A stretch of 64,000 nt of DNA from JAUSIK01 sp964547875 (GCA_964547875.1 CAZJPE010000002.1:1-64000), one strand, 5' to 3'. Numbered from the stretch's first letter, positions 22,550 through 31,271 are shown. Notes: generated by a model from the letters alone, not told the origin. Made by a program: numbers and translations.

Positions 22550-22914
22550 CTCTTAGCCAAAGAAAAAACTGTTTTTAATGCAACAATTATTGTTGCAGGA
22601 ACAAATAAGACTAAAAGCGCGCCTAAGATTGAAGCAACTAATTGCCCTATGTTTATGCCGATCACCGCGGCGCTCAAGACAAGCCCTTGAATTCCTGCGA
22701 AACTTACTATTACTAAGGAAACTGACGCGAGAAGAAATGTCTGAACATCTCTTTCAGAAACAAAGAATCCGACTATAATTCCAAGCACTGCTAAAATACC
22801 TAATATTAATGGGTTTGTCCTGGCGCCGGCGAAGAGCCCTATTAATACCGCGAGAATAATCCCGATAAGAAACGCCCATGCGCCAAAAAGATTCTCCCTT
22901 GCTCGAATTGGCAT
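22546..22914 (-). CDS. four-TM membrane protein, unknown
   Basis: 122 residues with four hydrophobic segments (about 10-28, 33-51, 60-85, 88-115). N-terminus MPIRARENLFG is basic; the sequence is rich in Gly/Ala/Val, as in compact membrane proteins of uncultured archaea. No conserved polar residues that suggest transport. It lies back to back with the PEF-CTERM-like surface protein. Confidence 0.65.
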   Translation of the reverse strand: MPIRARENLFGAWAFLIGIILAVLIGLFAGARTNPLILGILAVLGIIVGFFVSERDVQTFLLASVSLVIVSFAGIQGLVLSAAVIGINIGQLVASILGALLVLFVPATIIVALKTVFSLAKS

Positions 22915-23060
22915 CTTTTATTATTTCCTTCTATTTATATTATAGATTAATTGAATTAGTATATAAATAGATGGTATATAAATTCTCGTTTAATGGCAAA
23001 CTAATATATCTTTTCAAAGAACGAAAAGTTTATAAACCATCGTAATTGTAGAGTTGTAAC

Positions 23061-24731
23061 ATGAAATTCAAAAGAACAATTTTGACATTCGCATTGCTTG
23101 CGATGTTTAGCATATTTGTCAGTGGATTTGTTAGTGCTTTAACTTTAAGCGCTCCTTCAAATGCCTTGAGTGAAACCAGTAAAGAGGCAAAGCTTAATTT
23201 AATTCCAGACAATATTACATCTTCGCAAACTATTACTCTTTCATTGAGCAATAATGGAATAATTAGCGATGGCGCAAATTCTGTTGAATTGTCTTTGACG
23301 CCAACACAGGCTATAATTCCTGCAAGCACAACTACGCTACAACAAGTTACAGTATCTGTAAAGAATACTATAGGCGATTTAAAATTCGGCGCGCATACGG
23401 CAACTCTAACAGCCCACAGCAGCGTAGCAAATATATCTGATGCAACGCAGACTATCACATTCCAAAAATCATTCTGTAGCAAAGGAGCAACAAACAAGGA
23501 CCTTGAAATAACTTCAGTAGACATTGAGAATACAGGCGACGAAGACGACGAGTGGAAGCCATTGGATGAAATAGAAGTAGAGATAGAAGTTGAGAATACA
23601 GGCGATGAAGATATTGATGATATAATTGTAGAATTTGGATTATTTGATTCTGAAGGAAGAAATCAGGCTAATGATTTGGATTTTGAAAATGTTGACGAGG
23701 AAGAAATTGACCTTGGTAATTTAAATGATGGCGACGAAGAAACAGTAACATTCTCATTCAGAGTTCCTCCTGATTTTGAAGAAGGAAGTTATAGGCTTGC
23801 TATAAAGGCATTTAGTGATGATCTTGGCGAGGACGTTGAATGCGTAGATACATCGGATGATTTAAGCAATAATTTCTTTGAGAGCATAAGAGTAGACAGA
23901 GAAGATAATGAAGGTAAATTCATAGCATTTGACAATATTGAAATAACGCCTGATCAAGTAACTTGTGGAGACAGCGTTACTGTTAGAGCAGACGTATTTA
24001 ATGTGGGGGATGAAGACCAGGATCAAATTAGAGTGAATCTAGTCAGCTCTGAATTAGGCATTCGTTTAGAAAAAGAGATTAGGGAGGATTTGGATGAGGG
24101 AGACAAGACAGAAGTAAGCTTTATATTTACAGTCCCTCAAGGATTGAAGGATAAATTGTACGGTCTTGAGTTTGACGCTAATTATGATTATAGAAACGGC
24201 AATTATAGAGAATCATCTGACGAAACCACAAAAACAGGATTAAGAGTTCTTGACGTTGAATGCGTCGAGGGAGAAGAGCCAACACCAACTGGAAGAATAG
24301 CAGTTATTGCAGCAGCCTTGGATTCTGACGTAAAAGCAGGAGAGGAATTGCTGATAAAAGCAACTATAACAGGACTTGTTTCTGGAGAAGCTGATTATCT
24401 TATTGGAGCAAGAGGCTATGAATCTTGGGCTGATCTAAAATCTATTTCAGAGCCATTGCTCAGCTTGAAAAATCAAGAAAGCAGGGAAGTTACCTTGAGA
24501 TTTGATGTGAATGAAGATGCAAGCGAGGAGCAGTCATTTACATTAGAAGTTAGAACAGGCAGTGAGATAGAAAGTAGAGAGATTGAAGTGAATATAGAAG
24601 GAGAAGAAGAGCCTACTACTGTTCCAGAATTTAACCTTGGCGGAAATAGCTTGATATGGGTAATTGGGATAATTAATGTTATATTAATAATTTTAATTAT
24701 TGTTGTAGCTGCAAGAATTTCGAGAAGATGA
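23061..24731 (+). CDS. surface protein with PEF-CTERM-like anchor
   Basis: 556 residues. Signal peptide (about 1-27, ending SGFVSA), then about 500 residues of acidic, beta-rich outside domains. Phrases such as DIENTGDEDDEWKPLDEIEV and VFNVGDEDQDQIRV look like CARDB/immunoglobulin-type adhesion modules. The C-terminus has PEF (522-524), a hydrophobic helix (about 532-552) and RISRR, the three-part signal cut by archaeosortases. The next gene is an archaeosortase-type enzyme. The protein is therefore probably cleaved and lipid-linked or displayed. Strong acidity is notable. Confidence 0.8.
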   Translation: MKFKRTILTFALLAMFSIFVSGFVSALTLSAPSNALSETSKEAKLNLIPDNITSSQTITLSLSNNGIISDGANSVELSLTPTQAIIPASTTTLQQVTVSVKNTIGDLKFGAHTATLTAHSSVANISDATQTITFQKSFCSKGATNKDLEITSVDIENTGDEDDEWKPLDEIEVEIEVENTGDEDIDDIIVEFGLFDSEGRNQANDLDFENVDEEEIDLGNLNDGDEETVTFSFRVPPDFEEGSYRLAIKAFSDDLGEDVECVDTSDDLSNNFFESIRVDREDNEGKFIAFDNIEITPDQVTCGDSVTVRADVFNVGDEDQDQIRVNLVSSELGIRLEKEIREDLDEGDKTEVSFIFTVPQGLKDKLYGLEFDANYDYRNGNYRESSDETTKTGLRVLDVECVEGEEPTPTGRIAVIAAALDSDVKAGEELLIKATITGLVSGEADYLIGARGYESWADLKSISEPLLSLKNQESREVTLRFDVNEDASEEQSFTLEVRTGSEIESREIEVNIEGEEEPTTVPEFNLGGNSLIWVIGIINVILIILIIVVAARISRR

Positions 24732-24774
24732 AGTTTCCTGAAAGATTAATAGATAATTAATTAAATATCTCAAG

Positions 24775-25314
24775 ATGCTTATTCTCATGGGAGAAAATAT
24801 CGTAGCTTTATTAATTAGATATTTAATTTTGATATTATTGGGCTTAAGGAATTTATTCTTGTTTTATGCTATATTTACGCCACTTAGTATTTATCCTGTT
24901 TTGGGTATTTTGGATTTGATTTATGACGAGGCTTATCTTATTGAAGGCACTAGTAAGATATTTTTCAACGACATTTATGCTGATATTATTCCTGCGTGCA
25001 TTGCAGGTTCTGCATATTATCTTTTATTAATATTAAATTTAACAACGCCGATGAAGATTAAAAGACGATTGAAAAGTATTTTATTTTTATTCGGCAGTTT
25101 TTTAGTTATAAATATTCTTAGAATAGTAATCTTTGGAATATTATTCTCTGAAGGCTATAAATATTTTGATTTAGCGCATAGGAGTGTTTGGTATTTTGGA
25201 AGCACAATTTTAATAGTATTAATATGGTTTTGGAATGTGCGGGTGTTTAATATAAAAGAGGTGCCTGTTTACAGCGATGTTAAAGGAATTTTAAATAGTA
25301 TAAAAAAATGGTAA
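24775..25314 (+). CDS. archaeosortase/exosortase-family transpeptidase
   Basis: 179 residues with about five to six membrane helices. The catalytic set of the family is in place: IPACIAGSAYYLL (Cys75), NILRIVIFG (Arg116) and DLAHRSVWYFGST (His135). These enzymes recognise CTERM signals outside the membrane and swap the TM anchor for another attachment. It is 43 bp downstream of a protein with a PEF-TM-RxxRR tail, its likely substrate, and its end overlaps the DedA gene by 7 bp. An alternative ATG at 24787 (MGENIV) is plausible. Confidence 0.85.
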   Translation: MLILMGENIVALLIRYLILILLGLRNLFLFYAIFTPLSIYPVLGILDLIYDEAYLIEGTSKIFFNDIYADIIPACIAGSAYYLLLILNLTTPMKIKRRLKSILFLFGSFLVINILRIVIFGILFSEGYKYFDLAHRSVWYFGSTILIVLIWFWNVRVFNIKEVPVYSDVKGILNSIKKW

Positions 25315-25928
25315 ACCCTATAGATTTTTTCATTAACATGGATGAGTATCTAAATATTATTATTCAGAATTATGGGGCTTTCGCGTATCTTATACTATTT
25401 CTTGTGATTTTTGCAGAGACGGGATTAGTTGTAACGCCTTTTCTTCCTGGAGATTCTTTAATCTTCATTGCGGGAACATTAGTCACACCTGGAGGATTAA
25501 ATGTTTTTTTGCTTTTCTTCCTGCTCGCATCTGCTGCAATATTGGGAGATAGCTTTAATTATATAATTGGAAAATATCTTGGGAAGAAAATAGAGAAAAG
25601 CGAAAAGCTTGTGAAGAGAAAATATTTGAGAAAAACAGAGGAATTTTACAAAAAACATGGGGGAAAGACAATAATCTTTGCCAGATTTATTCCTATAATA
25701 AGGACATTTGCCCCATTTGTTGCAGGCATTGGAAAGATGAATTATGTAAGATTTCTAGGATTTAACGTGTTTGGAGGAATGATTTGGGTTGGGATTTTCG
25801 TATTTGGAGGATATTATTTTGGACAACTTGGATTCGTAAAAGATAATCTTAGCTGGTTTATTATATTCATTATTCTTCTCTCTTTCGTGCCTGTTATTAT
25901 AGAATTTTTAAAAAATAGGAAAAAATGA
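25308..25928 (+). CDS. DedA/VTT-family membrane protein
   Basis: 206 residues. Features of the family: FAETGLVVTPFLPGDSLIF (about 36-54), GDSFNYIIGKYLGKKI, and FARFIPIIRTFAPFVAGIGKM (about 119-139). DedA-type proteins move lipids or lipid-linked carriers between leaflets. Its overlap with the archaeosortase gene suggests that it supplies or recycles lipid during surface anchoring, which is inference. Confidence 0.9.
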   Translation: MVNPIDFFINMDEYLNIIIQNYGAFAYLILFLVIFAETGLVVTPFLPGDSLIFIAGTLVTPGGLNVFLLFFLLASAAILGDSFNYIIGKYLGKKIEKSEKLVKRKYLRKTEEFYKKHGGKTIIFARFIPIIRTFAPFVAGIGKMNYVRFLGFNVFGGMIWVGIFVFGGYYFGQLGFVKDNLSWFIIFIILLSFVPVIIEFLKNRKK

Positions 25929-25929
25929 G

Positions 25930-26604
25930 TTATTTTTTTCTTGAATCAAGAAGAGTTTTGAGCTGGAATTTCTCAATAGCCTGGAGAACTTCGCAGTTTG
26001 CAATTTGTATTATGTAGCAGTCATCTTCATCTTGTATTAGTTTTGTTTCGTTGCCTGTCTGAATAATTATAACAACATCATCTGGATGAGTGCTGCATGT
26101 CGCATAGCGCACATTATTCTCTTCTGCCAATGTTTCATTTGTTGCAGCGCCCTTAACGCTTAATTGATTATCTGCGAGAAAAGATGCAAGATTTGAGATC
26201 CCAACTCGGCTGTATTCGCATTGAGTCAGATTTTCAGGATTGACGCTTAGATAAACAAAATTATCCTGCCTGAATTCTATTCTCTCGTCAACTGCTTTCC
26301 CTGTTATTGGAACTGCATTTTTCCTTGGATCATTTCTTAAATAGAGATTATATTGGAATAGCTCTCCTTTTGAATTAAAATTGTAATAATGATGGAAAAG
26401 AGGTATTTCGCCGAATCTTTCCTTTGTGAATGTCAAGCCCTCATATTTAAACGTGTTAATACTCTTGAATGCGTAATAAGAAGCGAAAAATACTGCTACT
26501 AATAAAAGCATTGCTCCTATGACTACATATAACTGCTTGTCGCTTTTTGTCTTTTTTCTCGTATTATTCAGTTCTAATTTTATTTTCTTTTTTTTCTTAG
26601 GCAT
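25930..26604 (-). CDS. membrane-anchored outside protein, unknown (pair member A)
   Basis: 224 residues. A lysine-rich cytoplasmic start (MPKKKKKIKLE...), one TM helix (about 27-46), then an outside domain with cysteines in TQCEYS, YATCSTHPDD and DDCYIIQIANCEV. The ending IVIQTGNETKLIQDEDDCYIIQ, seen in short parts, has the same layout as the protein at 26655-27200. No known domain. Convergent with DedA by 2 bp spacing. Confidence 0.6.
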   Translation of the reverse strand: MPKKKKKIKLELNNTRKKTKSDKQLYVVIGAMLLLVAVFFASYYAFKSINTFKYEGLTFTKERFGEIPLFHHYYNFNSKGELFQYNLYLRNDPRKNAVPITGKAVDERIEFRQDNFVYLSVNPENLTQCEYSRVGISNLASFLADNQLSVKGAATNETLAEENNVRYATCSTHPDDVVIIIQTGNETKLIQDEDDCYIIQIANCEVLQAIEKFQLKTLLDSRKK

Positions 26605-26654
26605 TTTATCATTTATGAAATCGATGTTTTAAAGATTATTGTTTTTAATTTGCC

Positions 26655-27200
26655 TTAATTTTGATTGAAGAGTTTGTAAATAAAGGCGTCTGCCGCGCTT
26701 ATATCTCCTTCTATAAAGATGCAATTATTATCCTGATAAACTTTATTTTCAGCTGATTCTTTCCAGACAATTAAGTGATCATTGCAGGTTTTTTCAGGAA
26801 GATTTTCCTCGCATTTTCCATAGCAGGCTTCCTGCACTCTTGAAAAACTTCCTATTGATGATGCTAATTCCTGCAAGATACCCTGATTGTCAGATTCAAT
26901 ATAGATATTCCCGCCTAAATATGATTCTGGAGTCAGAGAAATATCAATGGGGATATTTTCTATGTCTAAATAAGTGCTTAAAAGAGCTATATTTGTGCCC
27001 TGATATTGAAAGCTTATTTTATCAAATGGCTGTTTAGTCTGCTGTGGTTGATTTTCCTCATTTACTGAAGCAAAAGGATTTGAAAAAACTGCATAGCTAA
27101 GCGTGCTTAGCAATAAAAGGGCAAGCATGAATATGCTCAATATCGCTGTATTTCTTTTCCTTTTCTTTTCTAATTCTTCCTGTGATAGTATTTTTCTCAT
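26655..27200 (-). CDS. membrane-anchored outside protein, unknown (pair member B)
   Basis: 181 residues. N-terminus MRKILSQEELEKKRKRN, TM helix (about 18-38), then a domain with ISFQYQGTNIALLS, cysteines in QEACYGKCEENLPEKTC and a C-terminal DHLIVWKESAENKVYQDNNCIFIEGD. It shares with the downstream gene the order: Lys-rich start, TM, F-x-Y-x-G strand, paired cysteines, then a final C-I/Y-I-x strand. They are probably distant paralogues, transcribed together. Confidence 0.6.
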   Translation of the reverse strand: MRKILSQEELEKKRKRNTAILSIFMLALLLLSTLSYAVFSNPFASVNEENQPQQTKQPFDKISFQYQGTNIALLSTYLDIENIPIDISLTPESYLGGNIYIESDNQGILQELASSIGSFSRVQEACYGKCEENLPEKTCNDHLIVWKESAENKVYQDNNCIFIEGDISAADAFIYKLFNQN

Positions 27201-27516
27201 ATGGATTAAAATAAATTAGTGTTTAAAAAATTATGTTTTTGAATAAAATAATAATTGATATAAATATCTGTTTGCACAAATGATGTTTGCAGTATTATTA
27301 ATAATATTTATTAGATGATTTTATTATATAGTGTAAGACTATATTCTTCAATTAGCAGAGCATGTATTTCATATTTAACACAAAGAGATTTTTTGATAAT
27401 AAACAGCAATAATTTTGAGGATTTATTATATGAAATTTAATATTTTACATTAAAACGCATAGTGATAACAAAGATAAAAAATAAAAAGAAAGAAAAAAAA
27501 TTTACCTCTTTTTTAT
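27201..27516 (-). other. gene-free 316 bp between two leftward genes
   Basis: No coding frame seen on either strand. It holds the termination region of the S-layer gene at its right end and the promoter of the gene starting at 27200 at its left end (AGTGTTTAAAAAATTATG-like). The middle is plain AT-rich sequence. Confidence 0.5.
27473..27500 (-). terminator. poly-T terminator of the S-layer gene
   Basis: On the minus strand, starting about 17 bp after the stop codon, the sequence runs T8, C, T3, C, T5, A, T6. Such T tracts without a strong hairpin terminate archaeal RNA polymerase. A highly expressed gene is a natural user. Confidence 0.6.
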
Positions 27517-30234
27517 TTAAGCTGTTGTTGTTACAAGCTCTGCTGTTGTTGAAGAACTACCCTTGTACTTCTTGCCTACCATTGTATCAACTTTTCCGAG
27601 CTGTGTTGTTAAGTATTTAGCAGCATTTGTTGTGTCGCCTGCATTATAGCCTGCAACTAGCGTAGCAACTTTTCCTCCTGTTCGAGAGAATGTCTCAATA
27701 AGGAATTGTCCAGCGCCAACGCCTGTATTTTCTGTGAAGTCTGGGCCGCATGTTTTTCCACTAAGGCCAAGCAATTGTGAAGCTACTGTGTTGACACAGC
27801 TTCCTCCGATAACAATCAAATTCTTGCCTGAAACAGAACTAACTTCTGAGTCAGTTACTGCGACAGAGCCTAAAGCTGTTGCGCTTCCTGCGCCGCCGCC
27901 TCCGCCGCTTGTCGTAATGGCTGCTGCTTCTTCAGCAAAATATGCCAGTGCGTATACCTGTTCTCCAGGATAGCTTATTGTTGCTTTGTATTGGTCTGAA
28001 TCACCTTTGTCAACTGTTGCAATTGTACCGAACAAGTCTGCTTCTTTCTCTATCTTGCTATTGCTAGCAAGAGAGATAGCATCCCATGTTCCGTCTGCCT
28101 GCCAAGTTCTTATGACATCATTAACACCAATTCCATCAGTGCTATCTCCACCAGGTTCTGTTGTAACAACTAAAGCCTGATAAAGACTGTTGTCATCTTT
28201 TTCTTCCCAGATGATAACTGCTGGTAGATTGATATTGCCTGCTGCATCTGGATTCTTGAGATGTATGTTTGTTGCGTTTCTAGTAGTCTCTCCAGCTGAA
28301 GTAACATTAAAGGTAAGTGTTCCTATAGTGCCTGAGACAGAGCTTGATATCGCCCCAGATGTCAATCCAGTTAGGTTCAATCGTGTTGTTGTACTACCGA
28401 ATGTAACGTTAACTCCTATAGCTGTTGTCGTTCCCTCACTATATGATGTAGCACCAAAGGTTATATCTGTATAACCATCTCCGTCAGGTATTCTAACAGT
28501 AGTTAAAGCATTATTTCCTATGTCTCCATCCCAGTTATCTAATGAGATGTTTTTTAGAGGCTCGTAGAATGCTAACTTTGCGCCAAGGCTTGTTTGTATT
28601 GTTGGGAAAGCTACTGCTGCTGCCGTTCCTGTGCTATCAGGATAATTCAATGTTACCCAGTTAGGCGCGTCAGATGATGTTCCGTTATATTTAACGTCAT
28701 AGACTTTTCCTCCAAAACTAACAGTGCCTACGCCATCAGACGTAATTGTCGCGTCAATGGTATCGAGTGAAAAAACATCAACAAACTGGACTTTATCTCC
28801 GCTTGTTCCTGCTGTTGTTGAGTTTGTAACTTGGCTCAATCTTATTAATCTGCCATTTTCCTCATTGCCAACAACAACATAGTCATCTTTGAAAAGATCT
28901 TGCTTCTCAAAAACAGTGATATTGTGTCCATCGCTGTCTCTCTGCAATTCAATTGCTCCTGAAGATGTAAAGTTCTTTACGTACTGTATTGATTTACTAA
29001 TACCATCCTTGTTAGCAAATTTAACTTCCATTTTGTCGTCTCCATTGAAATTGACTTCTATATTTTCTCTTGCTGCTGCATCATCGTTTTTAATGCTTAA
29101 GCCAGCAAAATCCAATTTAAACGAGCCAAATACAGGATCTATTAATGAAGCTCCTGGAAGAATAGCATCTTTATCACTATTAGGAGCACGGATGCTAACA
29201 ACTATTTTTGTAGCTGCAGTTGTTCCGCCTGTAATAGTTGTTGCTGTTCCATCAACAACATTATCTTCTTCTCCTTGCGTAACAGAACTTCCTTGAGTTG
29301 TGGATATCTTAATTTTCTCTGCTCCAGCTATTACAGAAGCAGATAATTTTAGATTTGTCTCGTCGGCATTTGTTATAGCTACTGTAACACCATTGATTTT
29401 CTTGGAAGCATTTTCACTAACTTCTTTTGTTTCAGATTTTCCAGAACTGTCAGTAACTTTTACAGTTGCCGCAGTATCTGATGCAGAAACTAATTCAATA
29501 GTATAAGTATTTCCGCCTATTGTGACTTCTGCTGATGGATCATTGCTACTTAGAGCAACTTTTTCAGCAGTCTTTAACAAGACTAATTCTGTGTCGGATG
29601 TTGCTGAAGCAATTGTAAACTTCTGCCCAAACATTGTAATGTCTTGTCCTTCAGAATCAGCGTGTGTTAAGTTTACTGCTTTGCTAAAAGTCAAAGTTGC
29701 GTTATAGATATAATTAGCAGTGGTTGTACTTGTTGATACTAAAAACTGCGGATCTTGGTCACTTGTTGGCTGTTTGCCAGCATAAATGATTTGAGGATTA
29801 AATCCTACGTCAATTGTCTGCGTATAACTTGCGTCAACATTTCCTGAGAAACTTCCATCCTTTAATACAGTAGGCAATCCGTCTGTAGAGCTATCTGTTA
29901 CAACAGTTCTTACTGCATTAATTGAATCGTTAATGTAAAGCTTTGTTCCGCTTGAGAACAATGGGCTAACTTCTCCAGTTGTACTAGTTGAAACACCTTT
30001 GCCTCCTGTTGCAGTCTGCTTTGCCAACTCTGTTGACAACGAACTAGAAATATCTGTGACTGCGACAAGGTCTGTGTAAGCTGCATTTGCGCCTCCATGG
30101 ACGATTGCCACATCAGCACCTCCATTTGCTACGAATGGTGCTGGGAAGCTTGCAGCTGCAGCTAACGCAATTGTTGAACTAAGCATCGCCGTACTTGCGA
30201 GAACAGAACCTATTTTTTTGAATAAAAATTTCAT
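27517..30234 (-). CDS. S-layer protein
   Basis: 905 residues. Signal peptide (about 1-27, VLASTAMLSSTIALAAA), N-terminal PAPFVANGGADVAIVHGGANA typical of archaeal S-layer N-domains, long beta-rich threonine/serine-rich middle, and a C-terminal domain (about 790-905) with SGKNLIVIGGSCVNTVAS and RTGGKVATLVAGYNAGDTT, as in methanogen and DPANN S-layer proteins. Many N-x-S/T sites would serve AglB. No C-terminal TM helix. Shine-Dalgarno AAGGAGGT at 30243-30250 is 8 bp before ATG, the best in the window, consistent with very high expression. Confidence 0.9.
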   Translation of the reverse strand: MKFLFKKIGSVLASTAMLSSTIALAAAASFPAPFVANGGADVAIVHGGANAAYTDLVAVTDISSSLSTELAKQTATGGKGVSTSTTGEVSPLFSSGTKLYINDSINAVRTVVTDSSTDGLPTVLKDGSFSGNVDASYTQTIDVGFNPQIIYAGKQPTSDQDPQFLVSTSTTTANYIYNATLTFSKAVNLTHADSEGQDITMFGQKFTIASATSDTELVLLKTAEKVALSSNDPSAEVTIGGNTYTIELVSASDTAATVKVTDSSGKSETKEVSENASKKINGVTVAITNADETNLKLSASVIAGAEKIKISTTQGSSVTQGEEDNVVDGTATTITGGTTAATKIVVSIRAPNSDKDAILPGASLIDPVFGSFKLDFAGLSIKNDDAAARENIEVNFNGDDKMEVKFANKDGISKSIQYVKNFTSSGAIELQRDSDGHNITVFEKQDLFKDDYVVVGNEENGRLIRLSQVTNSTTAGTSGDKVQFVDVFSLDTIDATITSDGVGTVSFGGKVYDVKYNGTSSDAPNWVTLNYPDSTGTAAAVAFPTIQTSLGAKLAFYEPLKNISLDNWDGDIGNNALTTVRIPDGDGYTDITFGATSYSEGTTTAIGVNVTFGSTTTRLNLTGLTSGAISSSVSGTIGTLTFNVTSAGETTRNATNIHLKNPDAAGNINLPAVIIWEEKDDNSLYQALVVTTEPGGDSTDGIGVNDVIRTWQADGTWDAISLASNSKIEKEADLFGTIATVDKGDSDQYKATISYPGEQVYALAYFAEEAAAITTSGGGGGAGSATALGSVAVTDSEVSSVSGKNLIVIGGSCVNTVASQLLGLSGKTCGPDFTENTGVGAGQFLIETFSRTGGKVATLVAGYNAGDTTNAAKYLTTQLGKVDTMVGKKYKGSSSTTAELVTTTA

Positions 30235-30242
30235 TTTTCATA

Positions 30243-30250
30243 ACCTCCTT
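30243..30250 (-). promoter_or_regulatory. strong Shine-Dalgarno of S-layer gene
   Basis: AAGGAGGT, 8 bp from the start codon. Most genes here have weak or no such site. CTCCTCT about 40 nt upstream in the leader could pair with it (CTCCT with AGGAG), so access may be regulated. Confidence 0.7.
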
Positions 30251-30362
30251 TCAACTTTATCTTCTTGGCAGCTTTTAAGCCCCTCTTAGAGGAGACTGTT
30301 TAATACAGCCTGCCAGTTGCTATGAAGTAAAGGAAATAATTGAAATTCATTTAAAAAGCTTT
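30251..30362 (-). promoter_or_regulatory. S-layer promoter and about 95-nt leader
   Basis: GCTTTTTAAATGA on the minus strand (about 30349-30361) is the likely TATA box, placing the RNA start near 30330. The leader contains a short hairpin CCTC-TAA-GAGG-like (about 30278-30292) and the anti-Shine-Dalgarno candidate. Leaders of this length are rare in this window, where most genes are nearly leaderless. Confidence 0.5.
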
Positions 30363-30502
30363 CTGTTATTTTTGGATTGACTGGAAGAATTGTGTTTGCG
30401 GGCTTTGATTTATATATAAAGCTTGTGCTATCACTTTAATAAACAACAGATATGCTTCGGGGGCCGATTTCTTAGGCATTTTTTGCTATCTTTCATATAT
30501 AT

Positions 30503-30590
30503 GTTATTTTTAACCATATATATTCATTAATATCATGCATAGAAAGATATATAAATATGAGGTATTTTAGTATATTGGTTATTTTTAACC
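30503..30590 (+). promoter_or_regulatory. two operator-like copies of GTTATTTTTAACC
   Basis: GTTATTTTTAACC occurs at 30503-30515 and again at 30578-30590, where a preceding G makes the perfect inverted repeat GGTTA-TTTT-TAACC (30577-30590). The second copy ends 12 bp before the start of the regulator gene at 30603. The spacing (75 bp) and symmetry suggest binding sites for that regulator itself and possible control of the divergent S-layer gene. Confidence 0.5.
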
Positions 30591-30602
30591 TTACATAATT
30601 CA

Positions 30603-30962
30603 ATGGTGTTTAAAACAAAAGCTAGAGATATAAGTATCGTCGCTAATGAAGGTGCTTTTAGCTCATTTTTTAAAAAATTTTATGGAGAAAGGACTGATTA
30701 CGATTTTGAAGGCATATCTACTTTGAGAAAATTGCTTTCAAATCAAAAAGCAAGATTATTGCATGTAGTTAAGACAAAAAAACCTAACTCTATTTACAAG
30801 CTTGCTAAAATTTTGAAAAGAGACTTAAAATCTGTGAATAACGATATTAAATTATTGGAAAGATTCGGGTTTATTGACTTGATTTCAGAGAAAACAGGAA
30901 AAAGGGAGAGATTAAAACCTATTGTTGTTATAGATACATTGAATATTAATTTAAAGATATAG
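30603..30962 (+). CDS. winged-helix regulator
   Basis: 119 residues. The C-terminal part is a clear winged helix: HVVKTKKPNSIYKLAKILKR, recognition helix DLKSVNNDIKLLERFG, wing EKTGKRERLKP. This is the pattern of small archaeal regulators of the HVO_A0114 type. The N-terminal half (FFKKFYGERTDYDFEG) is unrecognised. Two inverted-repeat sites lie directly upstream, so autoregulation is likely. A GC-rich structured element starts right after its stop. Confidence 0.75.
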   Translation: MVFKTKARDISIVANEGAFSSFFKKFYGERTDYDFEGISTLRKLLSNQKARLLHVVKTKKPNSIYKLAKILKRDLKSVNNDIKLLERFGFIDLISEKTGKRERLKPIVVIDTLNINLKI

Positions 30963-30963
30963 A

Positions 30964-31060
30964 CCTGGGGAACTAAGTTTCCAGGAGGTTCTCCCTCCCT
31001 TGGAGAGCAAATTCCCCTTTGGAAAACCCCTCCTTAACTTAAGGGTTGCTTCGCAACTAT
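30964..31060 (+). ncRNA. GC-rich 3'-UTR element, copy 2
   Basis: CCTGGGG (30964-30970) begins one base after the regulator stop. It is followed by a nested fold: GGGGAA/TTCCCC outer, CCA/TGG and GGAGG/CCTCC inner (about 30980-31003). GAAAACCCCTCCTTA (31022-31036) and a GTTGC-TTC-GCAAC hairpin (about 31045-31057) come next. The first and third boxes match the element after msrA. It may be a terminator-type structure, a stable RNA or a small mobile repeat. Confidence 0.4.
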
Positions 31061-31135
31061 AACTTAAAGATTTAAGGTTATTATGCGAACTTCAAAAAAC
31101 GAAAAATATAAAGATGTATGTTGATATTTATATCT

Positions 31136-31264
31136 ATGACTATAATTATTAAAAAGGTTAAATTAAGGGATTTTTTTGGTATCTTGTCAAAGGAAGAGGG
31201 AGAAAGATTAGAAGAAAATATAAAAAAATTAAGGAAGAAACATATGGTAGAGAGAAAGGATTAA
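31136..31264 (+). CDS. antitoxin-like 42-aa protein, orphan
   Basis: MTIIIKKVKLRDFFGIL followed by SKEEGERLEENIKKLRKKH matches the tail of VapB-type antitoxins, where a short strand is followed by a helix that binds the toxin. TATA-like GAAAAATATAAAG lies about 30 bp upstream. No VapC or other toxin is next to it; the neighbour is a convergent pilin-like gene. It may act on a toxin elsewhere or be a relic. Confidence 0.5.
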   Translation: MTIIIKKVKLRDFFGILSKEEGERLEENIKKLRKKHMVERKD

Positions 31265-31271
31265 ACCCGTT

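Noticed and set aside
28889..29296. Open frames opposite the S-layer gene
   Set aside because: Antisense to a long, Thr/Ser-rich gene with biased codons; no promoter or domain.
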